Source: Candidatus Accumulibacter similis (lineage in GTDB: Bacteria > Pseudomonadota > Gammaproteobacteria > Burkholderiales > Rhodocyclaceae). From it: a DNA stretch of 64,000 nucleotides. Below the pieces are notes generated by a model, which saw nothing but the letters and a program-made list of their open reading frames with translations, made no database searches and was not told the origin of the DNA. Below, one piece after another: positions 51,314 through 60,520 of this stretch (the stretch's first letter is position 1; each line of letters starts with the position of its first letter). The DNA is taken from contig CP054595.1 of the NCBI GenBank assembly GCA_013347225.1, forward strand, positions 3,840,415-3,904,414, in the 5' to 3' direction. Made by a program: the position numbers and the translations under genes.

Positions 51314-51355
51314 TTGATCCACGTCAACCCCGGGCTCCGCACACCGGCAGATAAT
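51314..51355 (+). promoter_or_regulatory. Class II FNR-type promoter for hemN (and possible fnr operator)
   Basis: TTGATCCACGTCAA (51314-51327) is one base from the FNR consensus. GATAAT (51350-51355) sits at the identical spacing used in the other two FNR promoters, predicting a start near 51362, 21 bp before the hemN ATG. The same box lies just upstream of the divergent fnr gene and could repress it when FNR is active. Confidence 0.85.
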
Positions 51356-51382
51356 GCCGGCAACCAACCTCGTACCGGGACG

Positions 51383-52780
51383 ATGAGATCCGTCACTGGC
51401 AACCTCGTTTTCGATCCACAGATCATCCGCCGCTTCGACGTCAACGGGCCACGCTACACGTCGTACCCGACGGCGGATCGCTTCGTTGAGGCCTTCGGCG
51501 CAGACGCCTCCAGACTCTGGCTCGGCAAGCGCAACATCGGCGCCATCAGCCGGCAGCTGTCATTGTACTTCCACATCCCGTTCTGCAACACCATTTGCTA
51601 CTACTGTGCCTGCAACAAGATCATCACCAAGGACCACGGCCGCTCCGCCAAGTACCTGAAATACCTTGCCCGCGAGCTGGCATTGCAGAGCAGCTACCTC
51701 GAGGGCGGCGACCAGGAGGTGGCGCAGCTGCACTGGGGCGGTGGCACGCCGACCTTCCTGTCGCACGACGAGATGCGCCAGTTGATGGCCGCGACCCGCA
51801 AACACTTCACCCTGGTGGAAGGCGGCGAGTCCTCGATCGAGGTCGATCCACGCAAGGTCGACCAGGCAACCGTTGCCCTGCTCGGCGAACTGGGTTTCAA
51901 TCGCATGAGCGTCGGCGTGCAGGATTTCGATGCCGAGGTGCAGACGGCGGTCAATCGGCTGCAGAGCGAGGAGGAGACCCGCGCCGTGATCGACGCGGCG
52001 CGCGGCAGCGGCTTCAAGTCGGTCAGCGTCGATCTCATCTATGGTCTGCCCAGGCAGACCGTCGCCGGCTTTGGCCGCACCCTCGAGCGGGTCATCGACG
52101 CCAGCCCGGACCGCGTCTCGATCTACAACTACGCCCATCTGCCGAGCCTGTTCAAGCCGCAGCGACGCATCCTCGAGGCGGACATGCCGTCCGCCGACAC
52201 GCGTCTGCAGATCCTCGCTCTCGCCATCCAGCAGATGACCGCGGCGGGCTATGTCTTCATCGGCATGGATCACTTCGCGAAGCCCGACGACGAACTCGCG
52301 ATCGCCCAGCGGCAGGGGCGACTGCACCGCAACTTCCAGGGCTATTCGACACACTCCGACTGCGACCTCCTGGCCTTCGGCATCTCGGCGATCAGCAAGG
52401 TCGGCCCGACCTACTGCCAGAACGTCAAGACGCTCGACGAGTACTACGACCTGCTGGACAACGGCACCCTGCCGGTCTGCCGCGGCATCGAGCTGAATGC
52501 CGACGATCTGCTGCGCCGTTCGATCATCCAGTCGCTGATGTGCCACTTCGAACTGTCGATCGAGTCGATAGAGATTGCGCACCTGATCGACTTCCGGAAG
52601 TACTTCGCCACCGAACTCGATGAACTCCGGGAGATGGTCGATGCCGGCCTCGTCCGCGTCGACGATCGCTGGATCACGGTCCTGCCACGCGGTCGCTTGC
52701 TGGTCCGAGCCATCGCGATGGTCTTCGACCGCTACCTGCGCGCCGACCGGCAACGCACCCGCTACTCGAAGGTCATCTGA
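51383..52780 (+). CDS. hemN: Oxygen-independent coproporphyrinogen III dehydrogenase HemN
   Basis: HemN is the radical-SAM enzyme that converts coproporphyrinogen III to protoporphyrinogen IX without oxygen in haem synthesis. The 465-residue protein has the true HemN N-terminus ('RRFDVNGPRYTSYPTADRF') and the radical-SAM motif 'FHIPFCNTICYYCACNKI' (Cys68, Cys72, Cys75, plus Cys77). 'WGGGTPTFL', 'EVDPRKVDQATVALLGELGF' and 'DHFAKPDDELAIAQRQGRLH' complete the core. The extra Cys and the N-terminal arm separate it from HemW. I chose the ATG at 51383 because the earlier frame start precedes the FNR box. Control by FNR is as known in Pseudomonas and Bradyrhizobium. Confidence 0.95.
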   Translation: MRSVTGNLVFDPQIIRRFDVNGPRYTSYPTADRFVEAFGADASRLWLGKRNIGAISRQLSLYFHIPFCNTICYYCACNKIITKDHGRSAKYLKYLARELALQSSYLEGGDQEVAQLHWGGGTPTFLSHDEMRQLMAATRKHFTLVEGGESSIEVDPRKVDQATVALLGELGFNRMSVGVQDFDAEVQTAVNRLQSEEETRAVIDAARGSGFKSVSVDLIYGLPRQTVAGFGRTLERVIDASPDRVSIYNYAHLPSLFKPQRRILEADMPSADTRLQILALAIQQMTAAGYVFIGMDHFAKPDDELAIAQRQGRLHRNFQGYSTHSDCDLLAFGISAISKVGPTYCQNVKTLDEYYDLLDNGTLPVCRGIELNADDLLRRSIIQSLMCHFELSIESIEIAHLIDFRKYFATELDELREMVDAGLVRVDDRWITVLPRGRLLVRAIAMVFDRYLRADRQRTRYSKVI

Positions 52781-52859
52781 GGCAGAGGGCGACGGTCGCC
52801 GCAGGAACGAAGGAGTAGAATCGCAGTTCCGCTCCTCCCGAGCCAGCCACCCGCCCGCC

Positions 52860-53540
52860 ATGCCCGAATCGAGTTTCCTCGCCCTGTTGCTCGTCGGACT
52901 GCTTGGTGGAACGCACTGCGTCGGCATGTGCGGCGGCATCGTCGGCGCGCTGACGATGGCTGCGCCGGCCCGCTGCAGCCTGCTGCTCGCCTACAACGCG
53001 GGGCGCATCCTGAGCTACGCCGCGGCCGGCGCGATCGCCGGTGCGCTCGGCGAGGCGAGCATCGCCCTGGCCGGGCAGCTGCCGCTGCGCAGCCTCCTCT
53101 ACCTGCTCGCCAACCTGATGCTGATCGCCCTCGGTCTCTACCTGCTCGGCTTCAGCAGCGCCTTGGCGTTCACCGAGCGGCTCGGCCAGAAGCTCTGGCG
53201 ACATCTGCAACCGCTGAGCCGGCGTTGCCTGCCTGCGCGCGGCCCGCTGCAGGCCTTTCCGCTCGGGCTGCTGTGGGGCTGGCTGCCCTGTGGTCTGGTG
53301 TACAGTGCGCTGGCAACGGCGCTGAGCAGCGGCTCCGCCGCGCAGGGAGCCGGACTGATGCTCGCCTTTGGCGTCGGCACCCTGCCCAATCTGCTCCTGG
53401 CCGGCCTGTTCGCCGCGCGCCTGCGCGCGTACACGAACCGGCCGGCGCTGCGCATGGTTGCCGGACTCGTTGTCCTGGGTTTTGGTGTCTGGGGGCTGCT
53501 GGGGCTGCAGCAGCTGTTGCACCAGTTCGCTTCCGCTTAG
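52860..53540 (+). CDS. TauE/SafE-type (DsbD/CcoI-associated) membrane protein
   Basis: A 226-residue membrane protein with about six helices. Key features are 'GLLGGTHCVGMCGGIVGALT' with a Cys-x3-Cys pair in the first helix and 'LLWGWLPCGLVYSALATALS' in the middle, the arrangement of the 'sulfite exporter TauE/SafE' or heavy-metal-transport-associated family often encoded beside CcoI/FixI-type copper ATPases. The paired helix cysteines suggest metal or thiol handling rather than sulfite export. The next gene, a copper ATPase, starts 58 bp downstream, which supports a role in copper delivery to cytochrome oxidase. This is inference. Confidence 0.85.
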   Translation: MPESSFLALLLVGLLGGTHCVGMCGGIVGALTMAAPARCSLLLAYNAGRILSYAAAGAIAGALGEASIALAGQLPLRSLLYLLANLMLIALGLYLLGFSSALAFTERLGQKLWRHLQPLSRRCLPARGPLQAFPLGLLWGWLPCGLVYSALATALSSGSAAQGAGLMLAFGVGTLPNLLLAGLFAARLRAYTNRPALRMVAGLVVLGFGVWGLLGLQQLLHQFASA

Positions 53541-53598
53541 CCGTGCGAGCGCCACCACCTCCGGACTCCATGACAGCAGGCCGTGCGCTGACGGCGCC

Positions 53599-56058
53599 AT
53601 GAGCGACCCCAACGTCAGCCCGCAGACACTCGACCTGCCGATCAACGGCATGAGCTGCGCCGCCTGCGCCAGCCGCATCGAGCGCGTACTGAACCGCATG
53701 CCCGGCGTCAACGCCAGCGTCAACCTGGCAACCGAGCGCGCACAGGTGGCGATCACGGGCGAGGAAACGAGTGCCGGCCAGGTGGTTGCCGCGATCGAGC
53801 AGGCCGGTTTCGCCGTGCCGCTGCAGACGGTCGAGCTGGCGATCAGCGGCATGAGCTGTGCCGCCTGTTCGACGAGGCTGGAGAAGGTGCTCAACCGCCT
53901 GCCGGGAGTCGAGGCGGCAGTCAATCTGGCGAGCGAGCGGGCGACCATCCGTTACCGCCCAGGCCTCGCCGCGGTCGCCGGGCTGATCGCCACCATCGAA
54001 GCAGCTGGCTTCCATGGCCAGCTCACCGATGCGCATGCACGCGCCGACGAAGTGGCGAGCAGGATTGCCGCGCAACGGCGCGAGCTGCGTCGTTTCTTCA
54101 TCGCCGCTGCCCTGACCCTGCCGCTGGTGGCGCAGATGCTCACCATGTTCGCTGGCGGCGAGCAGCCGCATGCGGACCTGCTGCCCCGCTGGCTGCAACT
54201 CCTCCTGGCGACACCGGTGCAGTTCTGGATCGGCTGGCGTTTCTACGAGGGCGCCTGGAAGTCCCTGCGCGGCGGCGGCGGCAACATGGACGTGCTGGTC
54301 GCCCTCGGCACATCAATGGCCTACTTCTTCAGCCTCTTCGTCACCGTATCGGGTGCACCGGGCCTGCACGTCTACTTCGAGGCATCGGCCGCGGTCATCA
54401 CCCTCGTCCTGCTCGGCAAACTGCTCGAGGCGCGCGCCAGGGCGAAGACGGGCGAAGCGATCGCGGCGCTGGTCCGCCTGCAGCCGCGAACGGCGCGGGT
54501 CGAACGTGACGGCCGGCTGATCGAGCTCGACGCCTCCCTGCTGATCCCGGGTGACGTCTTCATTGTCCGCCCCGGCGAGAGCATCCCGGTCGATGGCGAG
54601 GTGATCGACGGGTCGTCAAGCGTCAGCCAGGCGATGCTGACCGGCGAGAGCATGCCGGTCGCCAAGCACCGCGGCGACCGCGTCTACGCCGCCACAGCCA
54701 ACGGTGAAGGCATGCTGCGCTGCCGCGCGACCGGCGTCGGCGAGCACACGTTGCTGGCCGGAATCATCCGCCTGGTAGCTGCGGCGCAAGGCTCGAAGGC
54801 CCCCGTGCAACGCCTCGCCGACCGGATATCGGCGGTTTTCGTCCCCGTCGTCTGCCTGGTCTCCCTGGGCACCCTGATCGGGTGGTGGCTTTTTGGCGGC
54901 ATCTTCAGCACGGCCTTGATCAATGCCGTGGCGGTGCTCGTCATCGCCTGTCCCTGCGCCCTCGGACTGGCAACACCGACGGCCATCATGGTTGGCAGCG
55001 GACGCGGTGCTGCAGCCGGCATTCTGATCAAGAATGCCGAGGCGCTCGAGCGGGCCAGCGGGATCAATGTGCTCGCGGTGGACAAGACCGGCACGCTGAC
55101 CCGCGGCGAGCCCGAGCTGACCGACATCGTTCCCCTGGCAGCCTCGGCAGAGGAGGCACTGCAACTGGCTGCCGGCCTCGAACAGGGGTCCGAACACCCG
55201 CTGGCACGGGCGATCCTGCAGCGCGGACAGGAGGCAGGCGTGGGCCTGCCGGCGCTGGCAGAGTTCCGCGCCATTCCCGGACACGGCGTCGAAGGCCTTG
55301 TTGGCAGCCGCTGGCTGCGGCTCGGAGCGCCGGCTGCCTGCGTCGACCTGGCCTTGCCGAAGGCCGTGATCGAGGCGCTGCAGGACGCCGGCAAGACCGT
55401 CGTCGTCCTCAGCGAACGGCCTGGCGAAGACCGCGGCACCACCGGCAACCAGCCGCCGCAGGTGGCGCTCGCCGTGCTGGCGATTGCCGACCCCTTGCGC
55501 GCGAGCTCGCGGCAAGCGGTGGCGCGCCTTGCTGCCCTCGGCATGCGGCTGGTGATGCTCACCGGCGACCACGCTGCGACCGCGGCGGCGATCGCCAGGG
55601 CGAGCGGCATCGAGGACTTCCGCGCCGGCATCCTGCCTGGCGACAAGGCGGCCGCGGTCAATGCGCTGCGACAGAAGGGCAGTGTCGTGGCGATGGTCGG
55701 TGATGGCATCAACGACGCACCGGCGCTTGCCGCTGCCGACGTCAGCTTCGCCATCGGCGCCGGTTCGGATGCTGCGATCGCGGCAGCCGATGTGACCCTG
55801 ATGCATGGCGATCTCAATGGCATCGCCGACGCGGTCCTCCTTTCGCGTGCGACACTCCGCAAAATCAGGCAGAATCTCTTCTGCGCCTTCGTCTACAACG
55901 TCCTCGGGATTCCCCTGGCAGCGCTGGGGATGCTCAACCCGGTGATTGCCGGCGCAGCGATGGCGCTGAGTTCGCTGTCGGTGGTTGCCAACTCGCTGCT
56001 CCTGCGGCGCTGGCGCCCGGGCGGCAGCGGACCCGCCAACGACTCGGGCAGCACGTGA
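53599..56058 (+). CDS. copA: Copper-translocating P1B-type ATPase (CopA-like) with two HMA domains
   Basis: An 819-residue P1B-1 ATPase exporting Cu(I) across the inner membrane. Two N-terminal metal-binding domains carry 'GMSCAACASRIERVLNRMPG' (Cys20, Cys23) and 'GMSCAACSTRLEKVLNRLPG' (Cys87, Cys90). Eight helices include the CPC motif 'IACPCALGLATPTAIMVGSG' (Cys451, Cys453), the phosphorylation site 'AVDKTGTLTRGEPELTDI' (Asp495), 'TGES', 'GSEHPLARAI', and the hinge 'MVGDGINDAPALAAADVSFA'. Whether it serves detoxification (CopA1) or oxidase assembly (CcoI/CopA2) cannot be fixed. The TauE-like neighbour and CopZ-like gene 20 bp downstream are compatible with either. The ATG is the canonical start before the first HMA. 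Confidence 0.93.
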   Translation: MSDPNVSPQTLDLPINGMSCAACASRIERVLNRMPGVNASVNLATERAQVAITGEETSAGQVVAAIEQAGFAVPLQTVELAISGMSCAACSTRLEKVLNRLPGVEAAVNLASERATIRYRPGLAAVAGLIATIEAAGFHGQLTDAHARADEVASRIAAQRRELRRFFIAAALTLPLVAQMLTMFAGGEQPHADLLPRWLQLLLATPVQFWIGWRFYEGAWKSLRGGGGNMDVLVALGTSMAYFFSLFVTVSGAPGLHVYFEASAAVITLVLLGKLLEARARAKTGEAIAALVRLQPRTARVERDGRLIELDASLLIPGDVFIVRPGESIPVDGEVIDGSSSVSQAMLTGESMPVAKHRGDRVYAATANGEGMLRCRATGVGEHTLLAGIIRLVAAAQGSKAPVQRLADRISAVFVPVVCLVSLGTLIGWWLFGGIFSTALINAVAVLVIACPCALGLATPTAIMVGSGRGAAAGILIKNAEALERASGINVLAVDKTGTLTRGEPELTDIVPLAASAEEALQLAAGLEQGSEHPLARAILQRGQEAGVGLPALAEFRAIPGHGVEGLVGSRWLRLGAPAACVDLALPKAVIEALQDAGKTVVVLSERPGEDRGTTGNQPPQVALAVLAIADPLRASSRQAVARLAALGMRLVMLTGDHAATAAAIARASGIEDFRAGILPGDKAAAVNALRQKGSVVAMVGDGINDAPALAAADVSFAIGAGSDAAIAAADVTLMHGDLNGIADAVLLSRATLRKIRQNLFCAFVYNVLGIPLAALGMLNPVIAGAAMALSSLSVVANSLLLRRWRPGGSGPANDSGST

Positions 56059-56078
56059 CCTGACTGTGGGAAGGGCTG

Positions 56079-56294
56079 ATGGAAAGATTGCTGATCAATG
56101 TCTCCGGAATGAGTTGCCAGGGGTGCGTGAAGAGCGTCACCGCCGCCTTGGCAGCCGTTGCGGGTGTCGAGCAGGTCGATGTTTCGTTGCAGTCAGGACA
56201 AGCGGCGATCGGCTGTGATCCATCGCTTGTCAGCGTTGCGCGGCTGATGGAAGCGATCGAGGCGGCGGGTTTCTCAGCCCACCCGGTGATCTGA
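56079..56294 (+). CDS. copZ: CopZ-like heavy-metal-associated copper chaperone
   Basis: A 71-residue HMA-domain protein with the metal site 'VSGMSCQGCVKSVTAALAAV' (Cys-x2-Cys) and the beta-alpha-beta-beta-alpha-beta pattern of copper chaperones. The rest, 'GVEQVDVSLQSGQAAIGCDP', fits the second half, with an extra Cys. It starts 20 bp after copA and is probably cotranscribed, delivering Cu(I) to the ATPase. GGAAGGG precedes the ATG. The length is standard. The following 201 bp before selD hold no recognisable gene. Confidence 0.9.
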   Translation: MERLLINVSGMSCQGCVKSVTAALAAVAGVEQVDVSLQSGQAAIGCDPSLVSVARLMEAIEAAGFSAHPVI

Positions 56295-56495
56295 GAGGTC
56301 GTGCGGGAATCGTCGCCGCCATGCCAGGCAAGAGGCGAGACCGCTGGCCCGAATCGGCGTGCGCGCTGGCCGAACTGGGCACCGCATGCTGCACACCGCC
56401 GCGGAGTTGCCGCGCGGCGGTGCCATCCCTGACCTCTCGGTCTGTCCTGGTCGCTGCCATCCGGGTAGCCTCCCTCCATTGACCCAAGGAAGAAG

Positions 56496-57599
56496 ATGTC
56501 AAGAAAAAAGGAAAGAAGCGTCGAACCGCAGATCCCCGCAACTCCTCCCGGCGAGCCCATGCGCCTGACGCAGTTCTCGCACGGCGGGGGCTGTGGCTGC
56601 AAGATCGCCCCCGGCGTACTCGAGCAGATCCTCGCCCGGACCGCACCGGCAGTGGTGCCGTGGCAACTCCTCGTCGGCACTGAGACCAGCGACGACGCTG
56701 CTGTCTACCAGCTCAACGATGAGCAGGCGGTGATCGCCACGACCGATTTCTTCATGCCGATCGTCGACGACCCCTTCGACTTCGGCTGCATCGCGGCAAC
56801 CAATGCGCTGTCCGACGTCTATGCCATGGGCGGCACCCCGCTGCTGGCGCTGGCCGTCGTCGGCATGCCGGTCAATCGCTTGCCGCTGGAGACCATCCAG
56901 CGCATTCTCGAAGGCGGCCAAGCGGTCTGTGCGAAGGCCGGCATCCCGATTGCAGGGGGACACACGATCGACTCGGTGGAACCGATTTATGGCCTCGTCG
57001 CCATCGGGCTCGTCCATCCGCGACACGTGCAGCGGAACTCCGGCGCACGCCCCGGTGACAAGCTGATTCTCGGCAAGGGGCTGGGCGTCGGTTTCCTCAG
57101 TGCGGCGCTGAAGAAAGGCCTCCTGTCACCGGCCGGCTATGCGGCGATGATCGCCTCGACGACACAGCTCAACACGCCCGGCCGCGCCCTCGCCTGCCTC
57201 GCTGGCGTGCATGCGATGACCGATGTCACCGGCTTTGGTCTGCTCGGGCACCTGGTCGAGATCTGCAAGGCATCCGGCGTCTCCGCCGTCATCGACTACA
57301 CGGCGGTGCCGGCCCTGCCGAACGCCGCCGACTATGCCGCCAAGGGCTGCATCACCGGCGCTTCCGGCCGCAACTGGGCGAGCTACAGCGAGCACGTCGA
57401 GCTTGACAGGAAGCTCGGCGATCTCGAACGTGACCTGTTGACCGACCCGCAGACCAGCGGCGGCCTGCTCGTTGCCTGCGCGCCGGAGGTGGTCACCGAG
57501 GTCCTGGCAGTCTTCCTGCAGGAGGGCTTCGACCAGGCAACGGTTATCGGCGAGTTGGGCGAAGGCAAGCCGCAGGTCACGGTCGTCAGGAGTCGCTGA
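56496..57599 (+). CDS. selD: Selenide, water dikinase SelD
   Basis: SelD makes selenophosphate from selenide and ATP for selenocysteine or selenouridine. The 367-residue protein has the catalytic loop 'LTQFSHGGGCGCKIAPGVLE' with Cys33 (the Cys/Sec position) and Lys36, then 'TDFFMPIVDDPFDFGCIAAT', 'NALSDVYAMGGTPLLALAVV', 'AGGHTIDSVEPIYGLVAIG' and 'MTDVTGFGLLGHLVEICKAS'. No selenocysteine codon is needed, since the active position is Cys. AAGGAAG lies upstream of the ATG. selA, selB, selC and mnmH are not in the window. The 20-residue N-terminal extension is Lys/Arg- and Pro-rich and may be optional. Confidence 0.95.
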   Translation: MSRKKERSVEPQIPATPPGEPMRLTQFSHGGGCGCKIAPGVLEQILARTAPAVVPWQLLVGTETSDDAAVYQLNDEQAVIATTDFFMPIVDDPFDFGCIAATNALSDVYAMGGTPLLALAVVGMPVNRLPLETIQRILEGGQAVCAKAGIPIAGGHTIDSVEPIYGLVAIGLVHPRHVQRNSGARPGDKLILGKGLGVGFLSAALKKGLLSPAGYAAMIASTTQLNTPGRALACLAGVHAMTDVTGFGLLGHLVEICKASGVSAVIDYTAVPALPNAADYAAKGCITGASGRNWASYSEHVELDRKLGDLERDLLTDPQTSGGLLVACAPEVVTEVLAVFLQEGFDQATVIGELGEGKPQVTVVRSR

Positions 57600-57642
57600 G
57601 GCCGCACCGCGCGCCGCTGCGCAGCATCCTGCGCGCCGGCGC

Positions 57643-58881
57643 TCAGTCGAGCATCAAAGATACCAGCCCGTCGGCGAGCTTCGGTTCGAACCAGGTCGAT
57701 TTCGGCGGCATCACCTGCCCCATGTCGGCAACCGCCATCAGCTCCGCCATCTGCGTCGGATACATGGCGAACGCAACCGTCATCTCGCCGCTGTCGACCC
57801 GGCGCTCGAGTTCACCCAGGCCGCGCATGCCACCGACGAAGTCGATGCGCGTATCGCGACGCAGGTCGCTGATCCCGAGCAGCGGGTCGAGGATCTGCTC
57901 GGCCAGGACAGAGACATCGAGCCGGCGCACCGGATCGGCGAGCGGCACCAGTTCCGGTCGTACCTGCAGCCGGTACCAGCGACCGGCCAGATACATCCCG
58001 CAAACCCCACTGCACCCGGGGCGCAGCGGGCCGTCCGCCAGACTGACGTGGTAGCGCTCGCCGACCGCCAGCAGAAAATCGTCGACGTTCAGGCCGTTCA
58101 GATCCCTGACCACCCGGTTGTAGTCCAGGATGCGCATCTGCCGCGCCGGGAAGATCACCGCCAGGAACGAGTCGGCGCCACCCTTGCCTCCCAGGCGCCG
58201 CGCGGCCGCGACGCGCGAGGCCGCTGCCGAACGGTGATGACCATCAGCGATGTAGAGCGCCGGCATGGCACCGAAGACGGCGCTGATGCGCGCCATGTCG
58301 GCATCGTCCGCGATCAGCCACAGCGTGTGTCGGATGCCATCGACCGCCGTCAGGTCGGCCAGCGGCGGCTGCCCGGTCGCCATGGCGAGCAGGTGTTCGG
58401 CCTGCGGATCGTCGGGATGGGCCAGCAGGACCGGCCCGGTCTGGGCATTCAGCGCCTCGATCTGACGGACCCGGTCATCCTCCTTGTCGGGGCGGGTGAA
58501 CTCGTGCCTGCGGATGCGGTTGCCGTCGTAGGCGGCGATCGAGGCGGCCGCCACGAGCCCCGTCTGCACGTGCTCGCCCATCACCAGACGGTAGGCGTAA
58601 TAGTACGGCCGCGGATCGCGGCACAGGACGCCGTCGTCGATCAGTCGGCGGAAGTTCATCGCCGACCGGGCATACACCTCGGGTGCGTAGTGATCGACCT
58701 CGGGTGGCAGGTCGATCTCGGCCTTCGACACGTGCAGGAACGAGAGCGGGTTGCCGGCGGCAGCCTGCCGCGCCTCGTCACTCGAGAGTACGTCGTAGGG
58801 TGGTGCAGCGACTGCTGCGGCATCGGCGCTGCGCGGCCGCAGACCGGAGAATGGCCGGATCAGGCAAGAATCGAATGTCAA
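57643..58881 (-). CDS. DUF1015 family protein (TTG start)
   Basis: A 412-residue cytosolic protein that matches DUF1015 over its whole length: 'IRPFSGLRPRSADAAAVAAP', then 'PYDVLSSDEARQAAAGNPLS', 'PYYYAYRLVMGEHVQTGLVA', 'EFTRPDKEDDRVRQIEALNA', 'PALYIADGHHRSAAASRVAA' with the family's GHHR, and 'FEPKLADGLVSLML'. Homologues start just before 'LIRPFSGLRP', which here is a TTG (58881) with GGAG seven bases upstream. There is no ATG in a reasonable position. Function is unknown; GHHR suggests a hydrolase or phosphotransfer role, which is a guess. It follows glgA after 168 bp and converges with selD. Confidence 0.88.
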   Translation of the reverse strand: MTFDSCLIRPFSGLRPRSADAAAVAAPPYDVLSSDEARQAAAGNPLSFLHVSKAEIDLPPEVDHYAPEVYARSAMNFRRLIDDGVLCRDPRPYYYAYRLVMGEHVQTGLVAAASIAAYDGNRIRRHEFTRPDKEDDRVRQIEALNAQTGPVLLAHPDDPQAEHLLAMATGQPPLADLTAVDGIRHTLWLIADDADMARISAVFGAMPALYIADGHHRSAAASRVAAARRLGGKGGADSFLAVIFPARQMRILDYNRVVRDLNGLNVDDFLLAVGERYHVSLADGPLRPGCSGVCGMYLAGRWYRLQVRPELVPLADPVRRLDVSVLAEQILDPLLGISDLRRDTRIDFVGGMRGLGELERRVDSGEMTVAFAMYPTQMAELMAVADMGQVMPPKSTWFEPKLADGLVSLMLD

Positions 58882-59049
58882 ATGCTTCTCCCGCTCGAGC
58901 GAAGTTCTGGAAAGGGCGCCGCAGCGCAACGGCTGCCGGCGGTGTCGCTTGCTGCGCAGGCACCAGCAGCAGCCACCACAGGCGGCCGACCGCCGGTGGC
59001 GAACGGCCATCCCGACGGAGCGGTCACGGCAGCGGCCGGACGGGGCGCC

Positions 59050-60492
59050 TCAAATGCTTCTGTAGAGCGCCTCATAGCGCAACGCGGAATCAGCCCACGA
59101 GAAGTCCTGCGCCATCCCGCGTTTCTGCAATTGGTGCCACACGGCCGCATTTCGCATCAGCACCAGCGCGTCGCCGATCCGCCCGGCAAGGACGCGGCTG
59201 CTGGCGTAGTCAAAGACGAAGCCATTCGCTGTCCCGGCCCTGACATTGTCGGGCGTGGCGTCGATCACCGTGTCGGCGAGACCGCCAACCCGCCGCACCA
59301 GCGGAATCGTACCGTAGCGCAGGGCATAGAGCTGCGTCAGACCACAAGGTTCAAAGCGCGACGGAACGAGCAGAATGTCGGCGCCGGCCATGATGCGATG
59401 CGACAGGGCATCGTCAAAACCGAGGTAGACCGAGACGGAGGCCGGGTGCGCCCTCACCGCGGAGCGGAACGCGTTTTCGATCTCGGCTTCGCCACTGCCG
59501 ATGACCACCAGTTGCCCACCCGCTGCCAATAGGTCCGGCAGGGCGCCAAGGACGAGATCCATCCCCTTCTGCGAGGTCAAGCGGCTGACCACCGCGAGCA
59601 GGGGTGCCTTGCTCCTGAGTGCAAAGCCGAGCTCCGCCTGCAGCTTGAGCTTGCAGATCCGCTTCCCGCGCAGCTTGTGCGCGGTGTAGTTGTGCGCCAG
59701 TGCGCGGTCACTGCCCGGATCCCACACTGAATAGTCGACGCCGTTGAGGATTCCCGACAGATTGCCACCACGGTCGCGCAGCAGTCCGTCGAGGCCCCAG
59801 CCAAACTCCGGCGTACAGATCTCGCGCGCATAGGTCGGACTGACGGCATTGACTCGCGCGGCATGAAACAGCGCCGCCTTCATGAACGACAGATGGCCAT
59901 GGAACTCGAGCGCGCTCTGATCCGCGCCCGAGATCATCAACCCCAGATCATTGTGATGATCGAGCGGGAACAGACCACGGAAGGCAAGGTTGTGGATGGT
60001 GAACACGGTGGCCGTAGTCAGCGCCGGATTCTGCGCGATGTAGGCCGGCGCCAGACCGGCATGCCAGTCGTGCGCGTGCACGACATCCGGTCGCCAGTTG
60101 CGGTCGAGTTCGCCGCCGGCCAGATGGGCAGCAATCCAGCCGAGCAGGGCGTAGCGCCGATGGTTGTCCCGCCAGTCGCGGCCGTCGGGACCGAGATACG
60201 GGTTGCCGTCCCTCCTGTAGAGGAAGGGTGCATCGATGACGTAAGCCAGCAGCCCGCTGTCGGGCAGGCGGCCCAGGCGCAGCGTCACCACCGCTGCACC
60301 GAAAACCGGGCCCAGGCGGATGACCCGCCTGCCTTCGAGCACTCCGCTGAGGATTGCCGGCATCCCCGGCAGCAGGACGCGGACATCGAGCCCGCGGGCG
60401 GCGAGCGCCGGCGGTAGAGCCGCCACGACGTCCGCCAGACCGCCGGTCTTGACCAGTGGATAGATCTCCGCGGCTACGTGCAGGACGCGCAA
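59050..60492 (-). CDS. glgA: Glycogen synthase GlgA (ADP-glucose-dependent)
   Basis: GlgA is a GT5 glycosyltransferase that extends alpha-1,4-glucan from ADP-glucose. The 480-residue protein has the N-terminal 'VLHVAAEIYPLVKTGGLADV' (Lys of KTGGL binds ADP-glucose), 'DVVHAHDWHAGLAPAY', 'ATVFTIHNLAFRGLFPLDHH', 'LLAVVSRLTSQKGMDLVLGA' and the C-terminal 'LVPSRFEPCGLTQLYALRYG', with the catalytic Glu. All active-site segments are present. It starts 28 bp after glgC and is read with pgi, pgm and glgC. glgB and glgP are not in the window. Confidence 0.96.
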   Translation of the reverse strand: MRVLHVAAEIYPLVKTGGLADVVAALPPALAARGLDVRVLLPGMPAILSGVLEGRRVIRLGPVFGAAVVTLRLGRLPDSGLLAYVIDAPFLYRRDGNPYLGPDGRDWRDNHRRYALLGWIAAHLAGGELDRNWRPDVVHAHDWHAGLAPAYIAQNPALTTATVFTIHNLAFRGLFPLDHHNDLGLMISGADQSALEFHGHLSFMKAALFHAARVNAVSPTYAREICTPEFGWGLDGLLRDRGGNLSGILNGVDYSVWDPGSDRALAHNYTAHKLRGKRICKLKLQAELGFALRSKAPLLAVVSRLTSQKGMDLVLGALPDLLAAGGQLVVIGSGEAEIENAFRSAVRAHPASVSVYLGFDDALSHRIMAGADILLVPSRFEPCGLTQLYALRYGTIPLVRRVGGLADTVIDATPDNVRAGTANGFVFDYASSRVLAGRIGDALVLMRNAAVWHQLQKRGMAQDFSWADSALRYEALYRSI

Positions 60493-60520
60493 GCTTCCCC
60501 TCCCCCTGCCCCTGCCGGCG

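Noticed and set aside
54616..55862. Two overlapping minus-strand frames opposite copA
   Set aside because: Both are antisense to the catalytic core of the copper ATPase and have shadow-like composition.
56496..56620. Selenocysteine (UGA) in SelD
   Set aside because: The active position is an ordinary TGC codon (Cys33) and the frame is uninterrupted.
57472..59532. 686-codon plus-strand frame crossing selD, DUF1015 and glgA
   Set aside because: It spans parts of three well-supported genes on either strand, and its product has no recognisable domain.
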